From Dicyema japonicum (lineage: Eukaryota > Dicyemida > Rhombozoa > Dicyemidae), in NCBI GenBank assembly GCA_011109175.1, contig RDEW01000037.1, forward strand, positions 303,410 through 367,409: a stretch of 64,000 nt of DNA, given 5' to 3'. Of the stretch, positions 1 through 11,306 are shown one piece after another (position 1 is the first letter of the stretch; every line of letters starts with the position of its first letter). A program made the position numbers and the translations under genes. Below the pieces are notes generated by a model that ran no database searches, had not been told where the DNA came from, and saw only the letters and a list, made by a program, of their open reading frames with translations.

Positions 1-240
1 TACCACAAGGGTTATCTGAAGCATTTGGGGGTAGATAGGAAGCTCCAGGCCTATCTACAGTCCACTGTATTAAAGCGGACCCTAGAGAGCCTGACACTGG
101 AGTATAGGAGGCAGAGCACTGAGATGCCATATTGGCAAAGGGTTCAATTCGACAAGGCGCTCTCCGAGTTGTTTCAACAACCTTCCTCGCCTGCCTGTTC
201 GGCAGCCTCTTCAGGCAGGCGAAGAAGGTTATTGATTATT
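1..240 (+). mobile_element. 3' end fragment of R2-like (restriction-like endonuclease) retroelement
   Basis: An open frame runs from the window edge to about 270. Its residues resemble the segment that follows the nuclease domain in the two other copies of this family at 840-1400 and 42275-42912: a YHKGYLKHL stretch corresponds to YKHHLSHLN in the 42.9 kb copy, and LQSTVLKRTLESLTLEYRR corresponds to a decayed STVIKKTLERMRIEHK reading near 1146-1185. It is therefore the C-terminal tail of a non-LTR element whose body lies left of the window. A separate host gene is possible but unlikely. Confidence 0.45.
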
Positions 241-299
241 AAATATATTAACTTTTTTATTGTTGGTTAAATAAAGTGGTTTAATTTATCGATCGAAAA

Positions 300-456
300 A
301 GTACCCTAATAAGTGGGGTTTTGTACTTTAAATTTAGGCTTCCTATTGGTCAAAAAATGTAAGAATCATTCAAAATAATATTTATTAAAAAAATCGCCCC
401 CAAAACAGATGGTACCCCAAGGCCGGGGTTTTATTGGGGCGGGGTCGTACTGTATT
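300..456. mobile_element. Tigger/pogo-like terminal fragment
   Basis: The segment ends with an inverted copy of a terminal sequence that reads TACAGTACGACC on the minus strand, followed by a C-rich stretch with CCAATAAAACCCCGG. The 13643 end of the element at 13.6-14.3 kb starts TACAGTACAACC and continues with AATAAAACCCCGA. No transposase reading remains. The left edge is uncertain. Confidence 0.4.
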
Positions 457-529
457 CTCACAAAATATTTGCCCATCTATCCAGTTGAAAAAATCTGAGT
501 CTTGTATCAATTTCTTATAAGCCAAACAA

Positions 530-830
530 ACCATTGAATTATCACCGCGAGGCGCCATGTGGTGCTACATGGCTAATTGGTTGAAGTTTTCTGTTTTTTT
601 GTCTGTTCCTCCTTTTCTCATTCCTACTAGAGTTGCGCCATGTGATCCGCATGTCTCAGGTGGCGCATAGTGTTAGACTGACACGAAAAATGATTATTTA
701 CTCTCCCCCACTCCATTGGAAAAGTTTCCACAGCTGCAAATGTTTCTGTAACTGTGGAAACTAGATACTCTCAATTGGTTGTATGCAACTTTTTTCTTGG
801 TATATCTGGTGTTAATAAATTAATTATATG
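530..830 (+). repeat. SINE-2 copy
   Basis: This is one of about eleven dispersed copies. The 41865-42140 copy reads in the same direction, and those at 33490, 43800 and 54065 are reversed. Landmarks are a head around GGCTAATTGGTTGAAG (a near match to a tRNA-type A box), the block GTGATCC followed by a GGCGC motif, and CTCCACT...GGAAAAGTTTCCACAG in the body. This copy has lost the terminal hairpin seen in full copies. Confidence 0.65.
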
Positions 831-839
831 ACAAACTAG

Positions 840-1400
840 TGGATACAGCAATAAGCACAGATACGAAAGTACAGAACAACAAAGCAGATATCTTCGTATA
901 AGACAGAAGGAGGAATTTAATTACGCTCATCGAAGTTAGAATCACCTCTCTTTACGCATTGAAACAAGTCGATGTTGAAAAGCTACACAAATATGACTTG
1001 CCAGTGAATTGGCATTAATCCACAATGGTAAAGTTAATATTATACCAATCGTACTAACATGGGATGTATTGTGAGCAAATTGTACAAACATCATCACAAT
1101 TCCCTAAAAGTTGAGGCACCAACTCGAGCATATATTTAATCAACAGTGATCAAGAAAACCTTGGAGAGAATGCGTATAGAGCACAAATATGGAATGACTT
1201 CCTTGGACGATTCTTAGAAAACTCACAGCCTAAGTGGAACGAATGAAGCATTATCGTCGTGCCAAGAGGCAAAGAAGAAATGCGTATAGAACACAAATAT
1301 GGAATGACTTCCTTGGACGATTCCCAGAAAACTCACAGCCTAAGGGGAACGAATGAAGCAGTATCATCGTGCCAAAGGGCAAAGAAGAAAAAAATAAGTT
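840..1400 (+). mobile_element. decayed R2-like element with restriction-like endonuclease
   Basis: Broken frames read NNKADIFV (855-910), then LITLIEVRITS and VEKLHKYDL, matching the nuclease of the copy at 42.3-42.9 kb (NKPDIFVHD, ITLIKVGITS, VEKGRKYDLL). The PD...(D/E)XK core is visible but mutated, with A for P and several stops. A 115-bp tandem duplication (about 1161-1275 and 1277-1391) sits in its tail. It is non-functional. Confidence 0.55.
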
Positions 1401-1609
1401 AAAGGGAAAAATTATTTGGTTCATTTATTTCTGATAGTTTTGATGTCAATAATACTTATTTTACTTGCCAAACTTCCCTAGGACAACAACACATACGTTA
1501 TCATTGCTTTTTCATCGAGTTCATTTACAGGTAGGTCATTTTAGCATGTTTACTCTTAAATTTTTCACACGAAGGCTATCTGAGAGGCATCTTCTTTCAT
1601 TAGTCACCA

Positions 1610-1835
1610 TGACCTGGTCGAAGGATTCCTTTCTGTTCTTTGCCTTCTGCAATTCCTAAGAGGCGCCTACCTTTCAGACGCCCAGTGGCTGGCCTGCTCG
1701 CTTTTTCCCACTTTACTGGATGAGTTCCCACAATGGCGGATATATATGGACGTGATGCTTGGAAAGGATTCGTCTTACTTAGTTGTGGACTATTGCTTTC
1801 TTTCAAACCCAGTAATCCGTGGGGCAATAAATAAT
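1610..1835 (+). repeat. divergent SINE-2-related copy
   Basis: The order GACGCCCAGTGGC, CTTTTTCCCACTTTACTGGA, TTCCCACAATGG follows the 41.9 kb SINE-2 copy (GGCGCCCAGTACC, CTCCACTCTACTGGA, TTTCCATAACTGC). Divergence is high, so this is either an older subfamily or a related repeat. Confidence 0.4.
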
Positions 1836-1949
1836 AATGGCGTAGGTATCCCATAATTTCATACATTTTACTGTTATCAGATGTTGTGTTTAATAAATTA
1901 TATAGTTTGAGTCAAGACAGTTTATTTATTGAACTAACAGCCAAAAGCG

Positions 1950-2153
1950 ACGCTCCCAGATGTGTTTGGTGCTGTGCAGAACTCGGAGGCTAACCCTGAC
2001 AAAAGAAAAGGTTGCCTGTATTCTGGTAGTCAAGAAAGTATTATTGGAAAATTGGAAAAAACAATTGTCCGATTCTGTTCAGATTGGTTTTCATGTGAGT
2101 CACCTGCTCGTGGAGAAAACTGCCTAAAGTTGTATCTAGCAGACCCAACGTAA
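1950..2153 (+). CDS. unrecognised open reading frame
   Basis: An open frame of about 64 codons ends at 2153. It contains four cysteines in its second half (RFCSDWFSCES and GENCLKLYLAD) and no match I recognise. It lies just upstream of the two-domain lectin-like gene and on the same strand, so it could be an upstream exon of that gene or an independent remnant. No start or splice site is convincing. Confidence 0.25.
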   Translation, partial: TLPDVFGAVQNSEANPDKRKGCLYSGSQESIIGKLEKTIVRFCSDWFSCESPARGENCLKLYLADPT

Positions 2154-2319
2154 ATAATTAATTAATTGTATTTATTATTTTTATTAGAACATGCTTCTGA
2201 AATTAATATCATATACATCTGGAGTATAATTTACTTTAAAAGATATTAATATTCCACATTATAAATGTTGTACATTTTTATCATTTTCATTATTCCCAAG
2301 ACTTATTCTGGTTCATTTA

Positions 2320-3188
2320 CTGCTTATTTGAAGACAAAGTTATCCAAAGTTCAAAAAGCCGCTACAGAATCGTTCATAAATGGGCTACCTTTTTGGAGGC
2401 TGATAAAGACTGCAAAAGCAAAGGGATGGAGTTATTAAGCATTGACTGCAGCGAGGAGAATGACTTTCTATCAAGTTTATTACATTTAATAGCAGATGTC
2501 CTTGAACCTAACCTTGACTACTATATTGGAGTCCTATACCACGATGAATCTGGGGAATACAGAAAATTAGATAATTCGAAATTGGCATGATATTACTATA
2601 ATTAAGACATACACAAATTGGAATGAACTGTTTAGACAGAAATTATATAGATGTGTCGAGATGTACTCGGGTTCCAACGAATGGGTTGACATTGCTTGTT
2701 CGAGACGTCGGTTTTATATTTGTGAACAGAGTTTATCCCAGAAGGGCAAATCGGGTGAATTAAACAGAAATTGTAGTTTATTAATAATTTACGAAAGCTG
2801 AATATTCACAAAATGAGGAAAAGAGGGGGGAAATCTTAGTAGTAGCGGATCAATTAAAATTCTGCGATGCTAAGAAATTTTGCAAAAAACAAAACATGAA
2901 GATGGGAGTTTTCAAACAAACTGAAATCAAAAAAATCATAAACTTACTCCCATCAAATGATTTCTATTTTATTGACCACAGACTGAATTCTAACGGAGTT
3001 TTTGCAGCAAATGGAAACTTGGATGTATAGACTAGAATATAATTTTGTAGAATAGATTTAACATTGTTGCTAGTGACGAGGAAATCAAAAACTACACACC
3101 AAAAAAGAAATGCACACAAATAAAAATAGATGGATCTATACAAGCTGTCTCCTGCAAAACAAAAAATAAATTTATTTGTATACGCTAA
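2320..3188 (+). CDS. protein with two C-type-lectin-like domains
   Basis: Exons with good phase agreement are about 2320-2584, 2607-2754, 2798-3024 and 3051-3188. The first domain shows CLFEDKV, KWATFLEADKDCKSKGMEL, then TYTNWNEL, CVEMYSG, EWVDIACSRRRFYICEQ. These are the usual lectin-like landmarks (EA..C..KGMEL, W..C....YICE). The second domain runs from ILVVADQLKFCDAKKFC to AVSCKTKNKFICIR followed by TAA. Introns are 22 nt (2585-2606, GC...AG ends), 43 nt (2755-2797) and 26 nt (3025-3050). The 26-nt intron removes an in-frame TAG. Typical calcium-binding EPN/WND residues are not obvious, so sugar binding is uncertain; the family is usually extracellular. The 5' start and any signal peptide were not found. 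The 43-nt junction is the weakest. Confidence 0.7.
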
Positions 3189-3240
3189 TCAATACTGACT
3201 AATGGATTCAGTGTTGTTTTAATTATAAAATTTAATACAA

Positions 3241-3478
3241 CTTAACACTTAATGGGAATTATATTAACAAATGTTAATTAGGTGCTTCACACTTTTTTAA
3301 TATAACACAAAAGTAGGACAGTTTAATACTATCTTCTTGCCTTGGAGAGTCCGGACTCTTTAACACTTAATGGGAATTATATTAACAAATGTTAATTAGG
3401 TGCTTCACACTTTTTTAATATAACACAAAAGTAGGACAGTTGAATACTATCTTCTTGCCTTGGAGAGTCCGGACTTTT
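3241..3478. repeat. direct tandem duplication, about 119 bp, two copies
   Basis: The block starting TAACACTTAATGGGAATT is repeated starting near 3361, with one or two differences. No N separates the copies. No coding content was seen in 3200-3870. Confidence 0.85.
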
Positions 3479-3913
3479 TACTAGAGTCCCTCCCAACTGG
3501 TTTAATCCATAGTAAGTTTAATATATGATGCCAAGCCACAGGTATTCTTACGGAAGACGTAATCCTCTACTTTACAGTCTCTACGATCTTTTTCAATACT
3601 GTCCCTTGAACCATTCAGTTTCATATTAGGTCTCGATTTTTCCCATGTTATTCACGGATTACACAAAGTTTATATTTTAGTCACATTTTATACAAAAACA
3701 GAGAGCTTGATTTTCTAATCCAATAATAGTAAATTGCATTTAGAGAAAGTCATTTATTTACCATTTCTCCTTTAAGTGAAGAAAAACGGCGGCTAGCTGA
3801 AACGAGGCAGACAAAAATGGACTCAGAGCTGGAAAGTGCATAAAAATGAAGCCAATGAACCCAATCTCTTTCCCTTACTATCAAATAGTTTGATAATTAT
3901 TATAATACTAGGG

Positions 3914-4270
3914 TTAATCTACCCTTATATGACTTTGCCACCTCATACCTAACTAACAAGTAGGAGGCTGGTTGCCATCAAGCGTACAGCTGAGTAATAT
4001 ACTTAGGTGATCAGGTAAAAGAATCCAAAAACTCAAATCATCTCAGAGGTGGATGGTGATAAGATTCGTGATAGGATTCTTTTGGAATTATTNAATCTAC
4101 CCTTATATGACTTTGCCACCTCATACCTAACTAACAAGTAGGAGGCTGGTTGCCATCAAGCGTACAGCTGAGTAATATACTTAGGTGATCAGGTAAAAGA
4201 ATCCAAAAACTCAAATCATCTCAGAGGTGGATGGTGATAAGATTCGTGATAGGATTCTTTTGGAATTATT
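3914..4270. repeat. near-identical 178-bp copies either side of a single N (4093)
   Basis: AATCTACCCTTATATGAC...TTTGGAATTATT occurs on both sides of the N at 4093. This looks like two overlapping contig ends or haplotypes joined by a one-base gap. The sequence itself (TAACTAACAAGTAGGAGGCTGG) resembles a dispersed repeat also hinted at around 45.03-45.2 and 50.15-50.2 kb. Confidence 0.85.
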
Positions 4271-4379
4271 TTCCTTAACTTTCGATCAAAAGTTACCTTC
4301 GTAAACTTTCTACTTATACAACCTCTTTGGATGTTATCTTTTTTTCCTATAGTTACATTAACCGCAAGTAATTTCTATG

Positions 4380-6850
4380 GCTGCTAACAAACAAAAAATC
4401 CTCGGGTAGAACCGTGTACTTTCTCCGTTTTGACCTCTCGGCCTAAACTAGCGACAGAACAGACTCTAGAGCAGAGGTTCCCAACCTGGGTTCCGCGAAG
4501 TTCCAAATTTTTTTTAATTCTTTTTCAAAAGAATAATTTTTCAAAACGAATTAATTTAATTTGCGCGTGTCTAAATGGAGTCTTGTGACACTGCATATCT
4601 TAAAGTTCGATCGTATCGAATAAGTTATATTGCCTTTGGTTTCACATGGACTGGGGACATGGATTGCCCTCTACCATTTTGTGTTGTTTGCGGTGAAAAA
4701 CTTGCGAATAATGCTATGGATGAAAAAAAGAATATTTTATGCGGAAATTGGACTAGAATAAAGTTCAAGCATCCCGTTTTACAAAAATTCAAAATAAACA
4801 AAAAAGCACTGCATGCTAGTTATGCTGCTGCTGAGATTATCGCTAAAAATATGAATTCACATACTCTCGCCGAAACTGTTATTTTGCCTGCATGCAAAAA
4901 ACTAGTGAAGATAATGTTTAGAGAAATTGCTGCCGCTGAGCTCGACTTAATTCCTATTTCTAATAATTCTGTAAGCAGACGCATCAAAGAAATGTCTGAT
5001 GACATTGAAACCACTTTGGTTCGGCGAATAAAAAAATCTGTGTTTTTTGCCCTTCAAGTGGATGAAAACTCAGATATTAAAGGAAGAATGCAACTCCTTG
5101 TTTTCGTTCGATATATGAACGTAAATTCATTGTTGAAGATTTTCTTTGATGCAAAGAGTTGCTCGGAACAAAAAGGGATATGACATTTTCAATCTTATAA
5201 ATTCATATTTTGAGGATATAAAGTTGGATTGAAATGCATTTGTGGGTATCTGCACTGATGGTGCTCCACCAATGACTGGGCAATTTAAAAGTTTTGTTTT
5301 TATTGCGAAAAATAAGAATCCAAACATTATTCACACGCATTGTTTTCTTCATCGCGATGCATTGTTCGCGAAAACTATTGGACACTAACCTAAACATGCT
5401 TTGAACGTGGTTGTAAAAATAATTAATTACATCAAAATGAGGCCGTTGAAATAGTTCTCGAAACTTTGTGAAAATGTAGAACATTCGCTAGTTATTTTTT
5501 GTATTAGTAAAATACTAATAATTGTTAAAAACTATATAAGGGTTCCGTTTTAAATGAAAAATGTAGATAGGGTTCCGTGCTCTCAAAAAGGTTGGTAACC
5601 ACTGTTTTAGAGGCAATCTGATATAGGTTGTAAGGGGCGAATGTTTTGGTGCAGGTGACGACCCAGAAGGATGTTCCCCGGCTTCAAATGGGAAGATGGT
5701 CATCCCATCGGGTCGTTTCCCATCACGCCTGCAAAGATCGACTGGTTCGAGCATAGAAGGGTATCGGGCAGCGTCCAAAGCTCGCCTAACGACTTCGTTT
5801 AAGGCCATGTGTCTGGGAGATCTGCCCGCATTCTTCCTATAAGAGAAAGGGTGCAGGCCAAGACAGTCAATCTGGTCTCCGCATCGGCATGCGGCATACA
5901 GACTTTTAATCCGAGTCGTAATGAGATCCCAATACACATTCACCATGCAGAAAGGAAACCAAAACTCTATTAGGAATGGCATTGAGCCAGGCGTCGCTCT
6001 CAGAAGACGCCCCCAACTCCAAACAAACATGGCATGTTGATTAGATGACACTTCAGATCTTCAAATGACTACCGGTATGCGGCATCGTCCAGACCCCATT
6101 GAGAGGTCATGGATGTTGGGAAAATTGATAGGTATGGCTTCAGGTTTCACGAGCATGACCGACGTCCTGGTTAGTAGAGAATTCAGGGAGGGAGTATAGA
6201 ATCTTCTTGAAAGGTTGTTACAGGCAATGAAAGATATGCAGGGAGAGAAATGTCTACAGGGTTGCGAATTCAAATCCCTCCAGCAGTGTTCCCTGCTTCC
6301 GTGAGATACGCTCCGCTGTCGAACAGAAGATCCCGTCAATGTGTGCAGTTGGTCGCATTGGGTAAAATCGAGAGAATCTTCAGGATATATACAAGCCTCT
6401 GTTCATTAAGGCTGTTCTTTAGAAGGAATAATGATGTATGCATGGCAAGTAGGCACAAGCAGTCCGAAATCTCTTCGAGTAATACTCCCTATTACATGTA
6501 TGGTGATTGGAAATCCGAGGAATACAAGGTCTTCGTCGAGCGTTGAAATACTTTCAGGCAGTTAATTCGCGATAAATAAAATATCGGACAACTTCGGGAA
6601 GTACTCCAGACAGAATCCAGTTCATAAGTGAGGTAATTGAACACGTAAGATAAAATCCTGGATCTCCTACGGACAAGAAATTATGTCTTTTAGATGGTCT
6701 TATTCTGTCAAGCCTACCAATGTTACTAGGGACAAAATTCCGTATTGCGAAAAGTACTTCATAGTTTGATGCAATCAAAAATCTCACTCCGGCTGGGGGA
6801 GCGACTAAGCGTATATTACGAGGGGGCAAAAAATGCTTGCTCAAAAAAAT
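4380..6850 (-). mobile_element. RT-A retroelement copy A1, broken by a hAT insertion
   Basis: Read on the minus strand, residues around 6840-6560 give GRLDRIRPS, FLSVGDPGF and LMNWILSGVLPEVVR. This is the segment that in copy A2 reads RPVYLKDLTSLSVGD and SLMNRIMSGVLPEVIR. Further on (5760-5640) it reads DGMTIFPFEAG, then TSFWVVTCTKTFAPYNLYQ. After the hAT insertion it resumes with AERSKRRKYTVLPEDFLFV (4455-4395). The C-terminal pattern (F..G...WDVTC.DTFA, then F.F.P.A.E) looks like a PD-(D/E)XK-type nuclease fold but I cannot prove it. The catalytic RT region is missing or shifted, so the copy is dead. Confidence 0.6.
4472..5604 (+). mobile_element. hAT element with ZBED5-like transposase remnant, nested in A1
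   Basis: Terminal inverted repeats begin CAGAGGTTCCCAACC at 4472 and, at the other end, CAGTGGTTACCAACC on the minus strand up to 5604. Flanks of 8 bp, CTCTAGAG (4464-4471) and TTTTAGAG (5605-5612), are a slightly decayed target duplication of the right size for hAT. Inside, 4575-5183 is open and reads like ZBED5-type transposase: FTWTGDMDCPLPFCVVCGE, KKALHASYAAAEIIAK, SVSRRIKEMSDDIETTL, FFALQVDENSDI, LLVFVRYM. A frameshift and stops follow (GICTDGAPPMTGQFKSF, THCFLHRDALF). The C-terminal dimerisation region is absent. Confidence 0.85.
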
Positions 6851-7095
6851 ACTCTAGGCATAAGGAGTCGGTTTTCGCGGTCTATTTGAAGAGATTGCAC
6901 TGATAGCTGCCCGGACGAGGAACTTCCCTACATAAGCCGAGGGAGGCATTGCCATAATCCAAACGCGGTTTCTATGTTTATTTTATTTGTTTACTACTAA
7001 ATATTACTAATTATTTAAATATATAAAATATCATTAATTTAATAAAAAGCGCTTTTGAAAATAGTGTTTTGTTGTGAGAGAAGTAAACAATTCTA

Positions 7096-7950
7096 ATGGA
7101 AGAAATAAAACGAGAATTGGCTATATTGGATGAAAAAAAGAAGGACGAAATCGAAAAATTTATAAAGTCTGCGAATAATATTTTCTGGAACCTCATCCGT
7201 GCCCGAAACCGCCTCTTTAAAAAAATCTTTAATTTTTGGCACAATACGGTATCCTTATTATTAAAATCATAGTTTTTGAACTTCCCTGAGATCAACTCAG
7301 TTCTATCTGACATTGATAAAGAACTCCTCCTCCAAGTCTCCGAATTTTATGTTGTAGACTTTTCTGATCACATTTATCTAATCAAAATGGTAGACGTTTT
7401 ACATTACTTTAGGTTTTCGGAGAGAATAAATACTTTCATAATCCGTTTCTCATAAAGAAGGCAACATTTGACTCAACCACTTCCTTTTACATCACCGAGG
7501 GCTGTGTTATCTCATGGAAGCCTGGAATGGTGGTCTATTCTCTTAGTTTTAGGACACTGTCTGTTCGGCCGAGACAAAATCCCTCCTACGTTGGTTTCAG
7601 AAATCTTCAGCAATCGACGTCATTGCAAAGTTAATCATAGAGAAGTTGTGGACTAATCCTCTTCCTTATTTTCTTGTATGGTGGGAGGTCACTTTTAGGG
7701 AGGAAAACTGTCTGCTGACCAAATTGTCATTAAGAGTGACTATGAGTTGGATGAGGATGCTGTTCTGTTTGATGATGAGGACGGTCAATCGTTACTTTCA
7801 GAGGACCTCAATGACAGAGAAGTTGAACTAATGAAACTAAACGGAATGACTCATGCATTAATATTCCAGGATAATGCCAACAGTGAATCTCCACAAGGAG
7901 ATGAAGAGTCTACTATGGATTTAGATGATTCCTCTAGTTCTGAATTTTAA
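7096..7950 (+). CDS. SET/NAP-family histone chaperone
   Basis: Five exons (7096-7248, 7273-7389, 7413-7529, 7553-7675, 7699-7950) give 253 residues in one frame; the introns are 24, 23, 23 and 23 nt, all phase 0. The N-terminal helix (MEEIKRELAILDEKKKDEIE...) leads to IFNFWHNTFLNFPEINSVL, matching IPNFWVTTFVNHPQVSALL of SET. FGENKYFHNPFL corresponds to FDENPYFENKVL, SLLRWFQ to SFFTWF, and LWTNPLPYFL to IWPNPLQYYL. The C-terminus is acidic and serine-rich (DEDAVLFDDEDG, MDLDDSSSSEF), as in the family. Expected role: nuclear histone binding and chromatin remodelling. It is slightly shorter than animal SET, with a weaker acidic tail. The first ATG in frame is used as the start. Confidence 0.9.
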
Positions 7951-8399
7951 CAAAGTTTTTATCAAAATTTAATTAATTATGGTAATAAGTGTATGATTCT
8001 TAATATAAAGTGATCTATTCTGGGGGATTTTGTGTTTATCAGATATTTCAATATTTTGAATATTGTATATTTGTATCCACCGTTTAGTCTATTTGTTAGT
8101 AAATTTATTACTGTAATTCTATTATGTCGGTTAGAATGCACAGAATGTTTACTACTTCTTCAATCCTTTACATTAGTGAGTAATGAGTACTTTTGTGTTT
8201 GTTCCACCAAATCCTCCATTTAATGAACCTGTGCATGTTTGTCGTTTATAGTAGTAATCGTAACGATGTTCTAATGGTCGATGCTTGTTTTATTGACTAA
8301 TAATTAAAATATATTACTATTAATATATTATTGTCTACTCGTAGCATAAACTATGATTTAATGTGTTTCCTTAATCAATACACTTAGTTAATTACTAAT

Positions 8400-8640
8400 G
8401 GAATACATCTCATTACCCCAGGATCACTGAGTCTTAAGTCAGATTCACAGACACTTTTTTCCAAGTATCCGCCATCATAGGAACCCCTCTACGGAAGTAT
8501 GGAAGATCATTTTGTATGTCGGCCTAATTTTAGCACTCTCTCTTACAGGTGGGTCACATTCGCCTTTTAGGAAAAAGTCAAATAGCAGAAAGGAATCCTT
8601 TACCAGGCAAGTATCGTTGTGGAAATCAAACCCCCAATTA
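8400..8640 (-). repeat. divergent SINE-2-like repeat
   Basis: The order TTACCCCAGGATCACTGAG, GAACCCCTCTACGGAAG, GATCATTTTG, ACAGGTGGGTCACATTCG parallels the reversed SINE-2 copies (GGAAACCCCTCCAGTGG, GATCCTTTTTCGTG, ACAGGTGGATCACATG). It is highly diverged. Confidence 0.4.
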
Positions 8641-8719
8641 TTATTATTACCTCCAGGATCACTGGGCCAAAAAAAATAAATAAAAGGTTTTCAACTAACT
8701 AAGTTATCCCAGACCGACA

Positions 8720-11232
8720 AGGAAGGGGACGAGTCATGTGGGGTCGAGAATCCTCTTCTCATTGGACATGCCATCGGCTCAAAATTTTTGTGATTGTAGA
8801 TATTTCGATAGTGTATGGAATAGAAGGCAGCTCGGTAAACTAGCCTCCTTTAAAAGTTTCCGATGTAGTTCGATTAAGAGATTCTCAATGGGCTGGATTT
8901 TGTGTACTACGGCCTCCTATCCTTATTGCGGTCTCCTCGATTGCGGGTAGTTTCAATTGGGAGGATCGTGAAATCTGCATTACCCACGAAGGACTTGCAT
9001 ACGTCATCGTTGGTTGGATAAATTGTTCATAAATCGTGGCAAGGCCACCAGTTTAATCTCTAAGTATTTTTAAAGCATTTTTAAAATTCTTATTTTCCTC
9101 AGAGCAGAAGTTACTATATTCTCAACATGTCAGATAAAGGTGAGTTCCTGGTCAAAAGTGACTCCCAGAATCTTCGGTGTTTTGTTAATAGAAATAACCT
9201 CGTTCGTCATATGGATTTCTGGTTTGACACAGCTGTCTTTGTAAGTGATAAACAGCGTGAGAGGACTTAGTTGCTGATGTGTCGATTCTCCGCTTCGAGA
9301 GCCATAGTTCCAACTTGTCAAGCATTATTTGAGCGGACTGAGTCGCTGATTGAATGGTTCTGTCCTCGGAGGCAAGAATAATATCGTCGGCATAGGAGAG
9401 GATTAGATAGTTTTCATTACAGGTTTGTGGCATGTCGTTTATGTAGAGATTGAAAAAGGCTGGCGATAGTGGGGATCCTTGAGGGACTCCATTTGGTATG
9501 AGACGGGATTTTGACTTATGTTATTGCAATTGTCCACGTCTCCCATTTAAGAAGTGGCAATCCATAGTTTTATGTTTGGGTGGATGCATGTATCGTAAAT
9601 TTTCTCAGTAAGGAGTTTTCTTGAGACTGTGTCGAAAGCCTTTGTTATATCAACAAAAACCAAGACTGTTCGTTAATGTGGTTTAGTGGAATTGAATCTT
9701 TCCGCAATGAACTGGCACAGGGACGTTAGGTATGTTGCTGTGGAGTGTTTAGCCCGGAATCCATGTTGGAAAGGAGAGAGCGGGATGTAGTCTTTGATAT
9801 TTTCAAGAACTAATCTTTCGAGTATTCGGGAAAGTGAACATAGGATCGAGATTGGTCTGTAGGAAGAGGGTTCATTTTCGGATTTTCCTGACTTCAAGAT
9901 CGGTTTGATGTATGATCTCATCCAGACATCCGGAATAATGTTCACATTTATTGACACTGTGAATATATAAGCAATTAAATCTAAAGCAAGAGGTCCTAGA
10001 TGCTTTAGTTCCGTTGTAGAAATATTGTCTGGACTTCGGGCTTTTGAGATTCGGGCCTTTGATATTGCCCATTGGACGTCCTTCGCCGTAAATATGGTCC
10101 ACACGTATGATCATTTCGGTTTTGTTCTGTTTAAGAGTACTTGGTGTTCTTTGGAGTGGTTTTTATGAGCTATGGAAACATAGTATTTCATTAAGGTGTT
10201 TGGTTGTAATGATATCCCATTTTGCGGTTCATCAAAAGACCTTTTGATAGACTTGATTTTGTTCCAGACCTTCTGTACTGACGGATTTTCTGTTAGGGCA
10301 ATTGATAGTTCTGTCCAGCGTTTCTCGTTTGTTTTACTGATATATTTGTTAATCTCCTTGTTTAGTGTAAGAATTCTTATTATATCCTCCTTCGACGGTA
10401 TGTTCTTTTTCTTTAAATAGTTTCTTTCTTTGACTAAATGTTTGGCTGTTTAATTGAATCGCCTGTTTGTCGGTTGTCTTCCCATTGGAATAAATAATTT
10501 TCTTGCTTTTTGAATGATTAAGAGAACTGCTTTATGATGTTGTTTAGTGATGAGGCTGCATGTAGTTTTGATAACTTGATCTGCATGTCAATATAGCTCG
10601 CAAATCTTGGCCAGTCAGCAAGATTATAGTTTATCAAAGTAGGAAGTGACCTTCGATAATTTGATCTTGTTTTTATTTGTAAAATGATTGGATTATGATT
10701 AATCATAGTTTCGTATTTCACGGTCCATGAAAATGAAGAAGACAGAAGGGGAGACGCGATTGAGACGTCAGAGGATGACGGTTTATTACTTTGTCTTGAG
10801 AGGGTTCTTGTGTGAAAGTTAGGGTCGTTTAGGATGCAAAAAATTCCCAACTCTTCGATTAGCATATCTTCCCGCCTGTTTGACGTCTGACCTCTCTTAG
10901 GTCACCGTAAATAAGAACGTTCATTAATGAGCTGATCGACGAAAGTTTTGGGTAAGTGGCTGATGTTGAAGGAGGTAGATATCAATTGATCAGAGTAAGA
11001 CGTAACCTTGGGAGTTGGATTTTTGTGGCCAGAATTTCGATACTTTCATGGTTTTGGAGGCGGTTTACGTATTTGGTGATATCTTCATAAGGGATCCCGT
11101 TTTGTATGATAGTTAGTAAGCCTCTCCCAAGTTTTCCACATTTATCTTTGGGGATAACTGAATATCCACGAAATTTTAGAGTTGTGTTCTTACTTCTGAA
11201 TTTGGATTCTTGTAATAGAACTCCCAACTAAT
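8720..11232 (-). mobile_element. LINE-C: APE endonuclease plus reverse transcriptase, near complete but broken
   Basis: Reading on the minus strand: the endonuclease lies at 11227-10518 (IPKDKCGKLGRGLLTIIQNG, then RLTLINIYLPPSTS, later HNPIILQIKTRS). The reverse transcriptase spans 10104-9130 with SPDNISTTELKHLGPLAL, SSYRPISILCSLSRILERL, QHGFRAKHSTATYLTSL, FVDITKAFDTVSRK and the catalytic LILSYADDIILASED, then KILGVTFDQELTF. Frameshifts separate the pieces. The layout is that of jockey/I/CR1-type LINEs. The 3' part to about 8720 resembles 12720-12990, suggesting a shared 3' end. It is not functional as assembled. Confidence 0.85.
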
Positions 11233-11306
11233 GCGACATCAATGGCCATTAAAAACCTATTCCTTACCACAAAAATAAAAAAAATATGAAATTTCATTAC
11301 CAATAA

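Noticed and set aside
1600-1866. Minus-strand frame of 88 codons as a gene
   Set aside because: It covers a divergent SINE-2-related repeat and reads antisense to it.
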